6,957 bases of DNA, from the NCBI GenBank assembly GCA_026990095.1, contig JALSIL010000012.1, forward strand, positions 1 through 6,957, read 5' to 3'. Shown here piece by piece: positions 1-4,384 of this stretch. The DNA is from Lysobacterales bacterium. GTDB lineage: Bacteria; Pseudomonadota; Gammaproteobacteria; Xanthomonadales; Marinicellaceae. The position numbers and the translations under genes were made by a program. The number at the start of each line of letters is the position of its first letter. Within the stretch, counting starts at the first letter, position 1. The notes beneath the pieces are model-generated. The model searched no databases and was not told the DNA's origin. It worked only from the letters and a program-made list of their open reading frames with translations.

Positions 1-1
1 T

Positions 2-178
2 GATTTTGTGGGTTCAAGACAGGCATGCATCATTGATTCAACAGCAACAATTGTCGAAGGCAAATCTTTGATACTGTATTGCTGGTACGATAATGAGTTC
101 GGTTATTCATGCCAAGTGATGCGTTGCTTAGAAAAATTTGCAGGGGTTGATTGGCCAGCTTATCCTTTAGCAAAATAA
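2..178 (+). CDS. gap: Glyceraldehyde-3-phosphate dehydrogenase, C-terminal end only (5' end outside window)
   Basis: Reading from base 2, 58 codons run to TAA at 176-178. They give the end of a GAPDH: DFVGSRQACIIDSTAT, then WYDNEFGYSCQVMR, then a short tail ending YPLAK. The D-x-VG-S segment and the WYDNE-GYS block are the C-terminal GAPDH signatures. The NEFGYSCQV version, rather than NEWGYSNRV, is what I know from the long-form enzymes of roughly 480 residues in Pseudomonas and Vibrio, so this is probably that class. The enzyme oxidises glyceraldehyde 3-phosphate to 1,3-bisphosphoglycerate in the cytoplasm. The catalytic cysteine and the NAD domain lie outside the window and cannot be checked. 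A terminator follows 13 bases after the stop, so it ends its transcription unit. Confidence 0.88.
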   Translation, partial: DFVGSRQACIIDSTATIVEGKSLILYCWYDNEFGYSCQVMRCLEKFAGVDWPAYPLAK

Positions 179-191
179 TTCAATAAATTAG

Positions 192-220
192 AAGGGTGGC
201 TCAAGAGCGCCCTTTTTTTT
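192..220 (+). terminator. Intrinsic terminator of gap
   Basis: AAGGGT at 192-197 pairs with GCCCTT at 209-214 (one T-G wobble). G198 is bulged, GC 199-200 pairs with GC 207-208, and the apex is TCAAGA. A run of eight T follows at 213-220. The hairpin lies just downstream of the gap stop codon and upstream of the next promoter. Confidence 0.85.
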
Positions 221-251
221 GCTTTAAATTCAGCTAATATTTAACTAACTT

Positions 252-260
252 TGTTATAAT
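252..260 (+). promoter_or_regulatory. Extended -10 promoter for the DUF1318 lipoprotein gene
   Basis: TGTTATAAT is a perfect TGnTATAAT extended -10 element. The position 17 bases upstream (232-237, AGCTAA) does not resemble TTGACA, as is usual for extended -10 promoters. Transcription would begin near 267, giving a leader of about 18 bases with the SD-like AAGAGA at 273-278, six bases before the ATG. Confidence 0.65.
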
Positions 261-284
261 GATACTTTATTTAAGAGATATATT

Positions 285-860
285 ATGAAAAGAGTCAAAC
301 TGTTAGTGGTTTCTTGCGTGTTGCTGTTTATCACGGCATGTGTAACCATCAATGTCTACTTCCCTGCTGCGGAAGCAGAAGATGCAGCCTCTAAGATAGT
401 TAATAAAATTATTGGTGAGGATGAAAATGCTGTTAATGAAGGCACTAACCCCCAAAGTTTTAACTTTAATCCTTTATCATTTTTTATTTCATCGGCTCAT
501 GCTGAAGTCAATATTAACATCTCATCTCCTGCTATTGTTGAAATCACCAACCGCATGAAAGCCCGTTATGACAATCATTTAAAAAACTATTTAGACAAAG
601 CAATTATTGGTTTTTCTAATAAAGGCTTTATCCAGATTTTAGACGCTAAAAAACTCGGATTAAAAGACCGTCAAAAAGCCAAAAAATTAGTCGCCGATGA
701 AAATCGTGATAGAAAAGCCTTATACCGTGAATTAGCCGTTGCCAATGGTCATCCTGATTGGGAAGACGCCATTCAAAATGTTTTTGTTAAACAATGGCAA
801 AAACAAGCTCATACTGGCTGGAAATACCAAGACGCATCAGGAACATGGCAAACTAAGTAG
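285..860 (+). CDS. DUF1318 (YdbL-like) lipoprotein
   Basis: A 191-residue secreted lipoprotein. The signal sequence MKRVKLLVVSCVLLF is followed by lipobox ITAC, with the lipidated Cys at residue 19, and then TINVYFPAAEAEDAASKIV, the opening typical of DUF1318 putative lipoproteins. Residues 50-72 are low in complexity and end in a hydrophobic FFISSAHA, which resembles a second signal-peptidase site before VNINISSPAI. The DUF1318 core occupies about 82-191, with KLVADENRDRKALYREL and a C-terminal GWKYQDASGTWQTK resembling the end of E. coli YdbL. In E. coli YdbL works with YdbH and YnbE, an AsmA-like outer-membrane lipid homeostasis system. A similar role here is inference, because neither partner is adjacent. 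The gene has its own promoter and terminators on both sides, so it appears monocistronic. Family call firm; function uncertain. Confidence 0.82.
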   Translation: MKRVKLLVVSCVLLFITACVTINVYFPAAEAEDAASKIVNKIIGEDENAVNEGTNPQSFNFNPLSFFISSAHAEVNINISSPAIVEITNRMKARYDNHLKNYLDKAIIGFSNKGFIQILDAKKLGLKDRQKAKKLVADENRDRKALYRELAVANGHPDWEDAIQNVFVKQWQKQAHTGWKYQDASGTWQTK

Positions 861-877
861 CTTTTTATTTAATTCAA

Positions 878-906
878 TCTACAAAAGAGGTATTTTAAGA
901 TAAAAT
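878..906 (+). promoter_or_regulatory. Candidate rlmD promoter inside the upstream terminator
   Basis: TCTACA at 878-883 (four of six matches to TTGACA) is 17 bases from TAAAAT at 901-906 (five of six to TATAAT). The -10 lies in the 3' arm of the terminator hairpin. Transcription would start near 912-914, within the T-run, giving a leader of about 24 bases. No other promoter is evident between the terminator and the rlmD ATG, so either this is used or rlmD depends on read-through. Confidence 0.4.
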
Positions 907-918
907 ACCTCTTTTTTT
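883..918 (+). terminator. Strong intrinsic terminator after the DUF1318 gene
   Basis: GAGGTATTTTA at 887-897 pairs perfectly with TAAAATACCTC at 901-911 around the loop AGA. The stem can extend with AAAA at 883-886 against the first T residues, and the T-run is 912-918. It ends only 18 bases before the rlmD start codon. The A-run on the 5' side could let it act weakly in the other direction. Confidence 0.9.
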
Positions 919-936
919 ATGCATTGAAAAATTCAA

Positions 937-2262
937 ATGGCAAGACGACGTAAACGTAAATTAATGGAACAACCTATTGAGGTTGTGATTGAAGACTTAA
1001 GTCATGATGGGCGTGGCATTGCCCGTATTAATGGAAAAGTTATGTTTGTCAATGGGGCTTTGCCAGGTGAAAAAGTGATGGTTAAACACACAGGCGGCAA
1101 TAAAAACTTTGAAGAAGGATTGGTTACTGAAGTCATTGAGGCATCAGAGGATAGAGTGAATGCCAAATGCCAGTATTATGATGTCTGTAACGGTTGCACC
1201 ATGATGCATTTGGCTCCGAACAAGCAAATTGAATTTAAAGCCAATACCCTAAAACAAAACCTTATCAAGATGGCAAAGATTGAACCACAAAAATGGTTAG
1301 CACCCTTAACTGATGATTCTTGGCACTATCGCCGTCGAGCGCGTTTGTCGGTAAGATGGGTGATTGCAAAAGAAAAGGTATTGGTGGGTTTTAGAGAAAA
1401 GGATGGGCGTTATGTGGCAGATATGGATTATTGTGAAATTTTGCAAAAACCGTTGGATGGTTTACTTAAACCTTTGGCACAAATGATTGAAAAATTACGC
1501 ATTAGGCAACAAATTGCCCAAATTGAAGCATCTGTTGCGGATAAAGATGTGGCATTAATTATTCGGCATCTTAAACCGATTGGTGTGGAAGATGAAAAAA
1601 TGTTATTGGATTTTGCCCAAGAACACGATGTGCGAATTTACTCACAGTCAAAAGGACCGAAAACTATTTTTGAGATGACGGATAAAAAAGATCCTTTGTA
1701 TTTCGATATGAAAGAATACGGCATACGCATGGAGTTTTTGCCCAGTGATTTTATTCAAGTTAATGCCAAGATGAATATCAAAATGATTAATCAAGCCATG
1801 CAATTACTGGATGTTCAAGAACATGATGTGGTACTTGATTTATTTTGTGGTTTAGGAAATTTCACCCTGCCTTTGGCAAAAAAGGTCAAAAAGATTGTTG
1901 GCATTGAAGGGGAAAAATCCTTAGTGCAACGAGCCATTGAAAATGCCAAGTTAAATAAGCTAGAAAATGTTGAATTCCATGAAGCTGATTTATGCAGAAA
2001 TCATGAAAACTCAGAGTGGTTTAAGCATGACTATACAAAGATTATGATTGATCCACCGCGTAGTGGTGCGTGGGAGATATTGCCTCTGATTGCTTCAACC
2101 AATGCGAATACCTTATTATATGTGTCCTGCCACCCTGCTTCATTGGCAAGAGATGCCGATAGATTAGTGAACGAATTTGGTTACACAATGGTCAAAGCAG
2201 GTGTAATGGACATGTTTCCACATACATCACATGTAGAATCCATGGCTTTGTTTGTGAGATAA
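937..2262 (+). CDS. rlmD: 23S rRNA (uracil-1939-C5)-methyltransferase RlmD
   Basis: This 441-residue protein, close to the 433 of E. coli, uses S-adenosylmethionine to make m5U1939 in 23S rRNA. A basic start (MARRRKRK) leads into a TRAM-type RNA-binding domain at about 13-70. Fe-S cluster cysteines are C78, C84, C87 (CQYYDVCNGC) and C166 (DYCEIL), matching the E. coli C-x5-C-x2-C plus distal Cys pattern. The methyltransferase domain has the SAM-binding DLFCGLGNFTLPLA at 301-314, IDPPRSGA at 371-378 and nucleophile C398 in SCHPASLARD, followed by DMFPHTSHVES containing the general-base Glu434. E. coli has SCNPATLARD, so Asn to His and Thr to Ser differ beside the catalytic Cys. No Shine-Dalgarno precedes ATG 937. 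The in-frame ATG at 964 also lacks one and would remove the basic tail, so I keep 937. The stop codon abuts the inverted-repeat element. Confidence 0.95.
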   Translation: MARRRKRKLMEQPIEVVIEDLSHDGRGIARINGKVMFVNGALPGEKVMVKHTGGNKNFEEGLVTEVIEASEDRVNAKCQYYDVCNGCTMMHLAPNKQIEFKANTLKQNLIKMAKIEPQKWLAPLTDDSWHYRRRARLSVRWVIAKEKVLVGFREKDGRYVADMDYCEILQKPLDGLLKPLAQMIEKLRIRQQIAQIEASVADKDVALIIRHLKPIGVEDEKMLLDFAQEHDVRIYSQSKGPKTIFEMTDKKDPLYFDMKEYGIRMEFLPSDFIQVNAKMNIKMINQAMQLLDVQEHDVVLDLFCGLGNFTLPLAKKVKKIVGIEGEKSLVQRAIENAKLNKLENVEFHEADLCRNHENSEWFKHDYTKIMIDPPRSGAWEILPLIASTNANTLLYVSCHPASLARDADRLVNEFGYTMVKAGVMDMFPHTSHVESMALFVR

Positions 2263-2282
2263 CCCAAATCCCGATAGTGAAA
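2263..2282 (+). repeat. Left terminal inverted repeat of the palindromic element
   Basis: A 20-bp repeat that begins on the base after the rlmD stop codon. It matches the right end perfectly in inverted orientation. The next four bases (CGCG) do not pair in register, then AATTA pairs again. Confidence 0.9.
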
Positions 2283-2372
2283 CGCGAATTAGAGTGCAAT
2301 CAATTGGTACGTATAGCAAATCAATAAAATTCGCAGTCACCTTATTGGTGATAAGATATTTTTTTGGTTTGC

Positions 2373-2400
2373 TAGACGTGCTAAGGGCTTGTGCTATAAT
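2373..2400 (+). promoter_or_regulatory. Outward promoter inside the palindromic element
   Basis: TATAAT at 2395-2400 is preceded by TG at 2392-2393, a perfect extended -10. TAGACG at 2373-2378 matches TTGACA at four of six positions with a 16-base spacer. Transcription would start near 2407 in the right terminal repeat and run towards the AmpE-like gene. The mirrored arm gives only TCTAAT on the minus strand, so the promoter is directional. Confidence 0.5.
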
Positions 2401-2405
2401 TGTGT

Positions 2406-2425
2406 TTTCACTATCGGGATTTGGG
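2406..2425 (-). repeat. Right terminal inverted repeat of the palindromic element
   Basis: Exact reverse complement of the left terminal repeat. AA follows, matching the AA before the left end. There is no T-run after it, so the hairpin is not a standard intrinsic terminator for transcripts from rlmD. Confidence 0.9.
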
Positions 2426-2463
2426 AATAAGCAATAATATTCAGCTTTGTTTCAGAAAAAGCA

Positions 2464-2472
2464 TGGTAGAAT
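2464..2472 (+). promoter_or_regulatory. Candidate native promoter of the AmpE-like gene
   Basis: TGGTAGAAT is an extended -10 (TGn plus TAGAAT, five of six to consensus), 29 bases before the start codon. No convincing -35 is visible; CTTTGT at 2445-2450 is the nearest poor candidate. It lies outside the palindromic element, so it would be the original promoter here, now joined by the one in the element. Confidence 0.4.
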
Positions 2473-2501
2473 TGTTTTAATAATTAAATTGAGAGAAAAA
2501 A

Positions 2502-3293
2502 ATGAAACTTTTGGCATTGATTATTGCTTTTGCAATCAGTCACTTTGTTCAAAATCCAGAAAAATTTCGCCAATACGATTGGTTTTCCAGTTGGTCTAAT
2601 TGGTTAAAACAAAATATAAAGTTACCAAAGGGAGAACTAACCGTCATTGCCATTATTGGTGTTCCCATAATTATTATAAATTTTGTTGCCATAGGCGTGT
2701 TCAATTCCGCTATTTTAGAGTTGATTTTGGCTGTTATTGTTTTGAGTTACAGTATTGGACCAAAGAGTTTGGATGAAGAAGTAAAAAACGAAGTAATCAG
2801 AGCCAATCATGGCATAAAAAAGAATGCGAAAGCTGAAGTGGTCATAAAGAAAATGACAAAACTTGCCTTACAAAGGTGGTTTGGTGTGTTTTTTTGGTAT
2901 GTCGTTTTAGGTGTCTCTGGAGCCGTATTATATCGCTTGTCAGAGCGTTTATTTTCATTAACCAAAGATTCGGATAAAACTAAACCAGTTACAGAGAAAT
3001 TAATGACAATTTTAAACTACCCTGTTTCTTGGGTAATGGTTGTGTCCTTAGCAATTGCCAGTGATTTTGAACGCATTTATAAAAAATGCATTCCATCAAT
3101 GAAAAAACAAAATATTATGAAAATGGATACTTCATTTTTATACGATGCAGCAGATTTCGCGGTCGAAATCTGTGAAGTAAATTCTGAAGAAGAAGAAAGT
3201 ATAGAAACAACAACGTTAAATGTATTAAATCGAATGTTAGTCGTTTGGTTGGTGTTTGTATCACTTATAGTTATTTTAGCCGTGATGAGGTAA
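2502..3293 (+). CDS. ampE: AmpE-like inner-membrane protein (CobD/CbiB-type superfamily)
   Basis: The 263-residue protein has hydrophobic segments at about 46-84 (probably two helices), 127-146, 172-188 and 243-262. Features I associate with AmpE are YSIGPKSLDEEV at 83-94, RWFGVFFWYVVLG followed by GAVLYRL at 125-146, and the LNYPV...ASDFERI block at 171-191. The same order occurs in E. coli and Pseudomonas AmpE (about 280 residues). AmpE is described as a membrane sensor or modulator linked to beta-lactamase induction, but its biochemical role is not established. Its usual partner ampD, a peptidoglycan amidase gene, is not in this window, so a resistance role should not be assumed. The SD GAGAG at 2491-2495 suits the ATG. 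The acidic stretch SEEEES at 228-233 precedes the last helix. It is followed at once by the DUF4124 gene. Confidence 0.68.
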   Translation: MKLLALIIAFAISHFVQNPEKFRQYDWFSSWSNWLKQNIKLPKGELTVIAIIGVPIIIINFVAIGVFNSAILELILAVIVLSYSIGPKSLDEEVKNEVIRANHGIKKNAKAEVVIKKMTKLALQRWFGVFFWYVVLGVSGAVLYRLSERLFSLTKDSDKTKPVTEKLMTILNYPVSWVMVVSLAIASDFERIYKKCIPSMKKQNIMKMDTSFLYDAADFAVEICEVNSEEEESIETTTLNVLNRMLVVWLVFVSLIVILAVMR

Positions 3294-3926
3294 ATGAGAA
3301 AGATGAAAAAGATAATGATTTTATTGGTTGTTACACTGAGTTTTAGCACAAGTAATGTCTTGGCAAAAAAGAAAATGTACAAATGGGTTGATGAAAATGG
3401 AAAGGTTTCCTACAGTGACACGGTACAGCCTGAACAAATAAAAAAAGCACACGAAGAACTAAACCAACAAGGAGTTGTTGTTGAGAGGATAGGAAATGCA
3501 CGCACAGATGAAGAATTTTATCAGGAAAAACTCAAGGAATTAAGAAAGAAGAAAGAATTAGAAAAACAAAAAAGGCTTGAGCAAAAGCGACAAAATATAA
3601 TTAAAGCTTATACCAATGAAGAAGAAATCATTCGTTTAAAGGATGAACGCTTGGCATCTCTTGAAAGAAATATTGAATTAGCAGAGCAAAGTTTAACATT
3701 CCAACGTGCCAGTAAAGAAGAGTTGATGTCACGTGCCGCTGATAGCGAAAGAAATGGTCAAGTAGTCTCAAAAGCATTGAAATCAAGAATTGCTATAATT
3801 GAAGATAAAATCAACTATCAATTGAAGTTTATAGAAGTGAAGAAGAAAGAAATTGACAGAGTGCAACTAAAATTTGAGCAGGATTTAAAAACATACAGAG
3901 AAGCAAAAAGCGCACAAGATAATTAA
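3294..3926 (+). CDS. Secreted coiled-coil protein with N-terminal DUF4124
   Basis: The 210-residue protein has signal peptide MRKMKKIMILLVVTLSFSTS with probable cleavage after VLA at residue 24. A DUF4124 domain follows at about 27-65: MYKWVDENGKVSYSDTVQPE, the usual K-W-x-D-x-x-G-x-x-x-Y-S-D pattern of this small periplasmic beta-fold. From about 73 to 200 it is highly charged and predicted helical or coiled coil (KELRKKKELEKQKRLEQKRQ, then EEEIIRLKDERLASLERNIE). No enzyme motif is visible. Function is unknown; a structural or scaffold role in the periplasm is a guess. The ATG directly follows the TAA of the AmpE-like gene. The GAGG at 3287-3290 is only three bases from this ATG but twelve from the in-frame ATG at 3303, so the start is ambiguous. 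Either start leaves the signal peptide intact. The two genes are almost certainly cotranscribed and translationally coupled. Confidence 0.8.
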   Translation: MRKMKKIMILLVVTLSFSTSNVLAKKKMYKWVDENGKVSYSDTVQPEQIKKAHEELNQQGVVVERIGNARTDEEFYQEKLKELRKKKELEKQKRLEQKRQNIIKAYTNEEEIIRLKDERLASLERNIELAEQSLTFQRASKEELMSRAADSERNGQVVSKALKSRIAIIEDKINYQLKFIEVKKKEIDRVQLKFEQDLKTYREAKSAQDN

Positions 3927-3995
3927 ATTAGTGCTTAATAAACACTGCTATAAGCTAAAAACCAGTTAATAAACAGAAACTTCACTATTTAAAAC

Positions 3996-4024
3996 TGGAT
4001 TATTATTTTATCATTGCATAAAAT
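3996..4024 (+). promoter_or_regulatory. Weak candidate acpP promoter
   Basis: TAAAAT at 4019-4024 matches TATAAT at five of six positions. TGGATT at 3996-4001, 17 bases upstream, matches TTGACA at only three of six. The 139-base gap between the DUF4124 gene and acpP must hold a promoter if acpP is expressed strongly, and this is the best site I see. The transcript would have a leader of about 35 bases containing the SD AGGGG at 4051-4055. Confidence 0.3.
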
Positions 4025-4065
4025 ACAACCGAATTTTTAAAATAGACCGTAGGGGTACGAAACAC

Positions 4066-4305
4066 ATGAGCGATTATGAAAAACGCGTAAAAGACATTAT
4101 TGTAGAACAACTTGATTTGGATATAGAAGTATCTGAATTAAATAACAGTTCTTCATTTGTAGATGATTTAGGAGCAGATTCTTTGGATACTGTTGAGTTA
4201 GTGATGGCATTGGAAGAAGAATTTGATTGTGAAATTCCAGAATCTGATGCAGATAAAATTACAACAGTGCAACAAGCCATTGATTACGTTTCAGCTAACG
4301 CTTAA
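4066..4305 (+). CDS. acpP: Acyl carrier protein AcpP
   Basis: A 79-residue acidic carrier protein that holds growing acyl chains for type II fatty acid synthesis, and for lipid A and phospholipid acylation, in the cytoplasm. The phosphopantetheine site is Ser39 in LGADSLDTVELVMALEEEF (residues 35-53), nearly identical to E. coli. KITTVQQAIDYV (64-75) is the usual last helix. Compared with my recollection of E. coli AcpP, the loop before the modified serine (DLDIEVSELNNSSSF, 17-31) is two residues longer. The SD AGGGG at 4051-4055 is ten bases from the ATG. The usual upstream neighbours fabD and fabG are absent; the gene is preceded by the unrelated DUF4124 gene. A terminator lies between it and fabF, fitting high independent expression. 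Confidence 0.97.
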   Translation: MSDYEKRVKDIIVEQLDLDIEVSELNNSSSFVDDLGADSLDTVELVMALEEEFDCEIPESDADKITTVQQAIDYVSANA

Positions 4306-4326
4306 ATTTATTCTAAAGTGATTTTT

Positions 4327-4356
4327 AAAGCTGCGTTTTGACGTGGCTTTTTTTTT
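4327..4356 (+). terminator. Intrinsic terminator or attenuator between acpP and fabF
   Basis: AAAGCTGCGT at 4327-4336 pairs with ACGTGGCTTT at 4341-4350 (two G-T wobbles) around loop TTTG, followed by nine T at 4348-4356. It is 21 bases after the acpP stop. If partial, it yields abundant short acpP mRNA and less fabF-pabB read-through. Confidence 0.85.
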
Positions 4357-4367
4357 GAAGATATATT
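4338..4367 (+). promoter_or_regulatory. Possible fabF promoter overlapping the terminator
   Basis: TTGACG at 4338-4343 (five of six) lies in the terminator loop and 3' arm, 18 bases from TATATT at 4362-4367 (five of six). The predicted start near 4374 would fall just after the SD AGGGG at 4368-4372, leaving an SD-less leader of about 11 bases. That makes the promoter less convincing despite good hexamers. Confidence 0.3.
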
Positions 4368-4384
4368 AGGGGACTTTAATATAA

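Larger units (their letters stand above)
2263..2425. mobile_element. 163-bp MITE-like palindromic element with perfect 20-bp terminal inverted repeats
   Basis: The left end CCCAAATCCCGATAGTGAAA (2263-2282) is the exact reverse complement of the right end (2406-2425). Comparing inward in strict mirror register about base 2344, without gaps, I count 58 Watson-Crick and 6 G-T pairs over 79 opposed positions. The apex is TCACC at 2337-2341 and GGTGA at 2347-2351 around TTATT. Well-paired blocks include 2309-2312, 2314-2324 and 2326-2330 with their mirrors. There is no ORF of note, so it would be non-autonomous and need a transposase elsewhere. The flanks share only AA (2261-2262 and 2426-2427), a possible 2-bp target duplication. 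Size, termini and lack of coding capacity fit a MITE. A dispersed palindromic repeat is the alternative. I cannot assign an IS family. Confidence 0.78.

Noticed and set aside
2298..2331. IHF-like sites (AATCAA motifs) in the palindromic element
   Set aside because: AATCAA at 2298-2303 and 2319-2324 lacks the TTR half at the required distance, and such matches are expected in AT-rich DNA.
2263..2425. The palindrome as a CRISPR repeat, tRNA or intrinsic terminator
   Set aside because: There is only one inverted pair and no spaced direct repeats, no tRNA cloverleaf, and no T-run after the right arm in either direction.
3077..3382. 101-codon minus-strand reading frame across the ampE-DUF4124 junction
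   Set aside because: It lies opposite two well-supported genes, its protein is a low-complexity Ile/Ser/Thr-rich string typical of antisense AT-rich coding DNA, and it has no recognisable domain.
3962..3998. CCAGTT at 3962-3967 and AACTGG at 3993-3998 as a terminator after the DUF4124 gene
   Set aside because: The stem is only six base pairs with a 25-base loop and is followed by TATTATTTTA instead of a clean T-run. No better terminator is visible before acpP.
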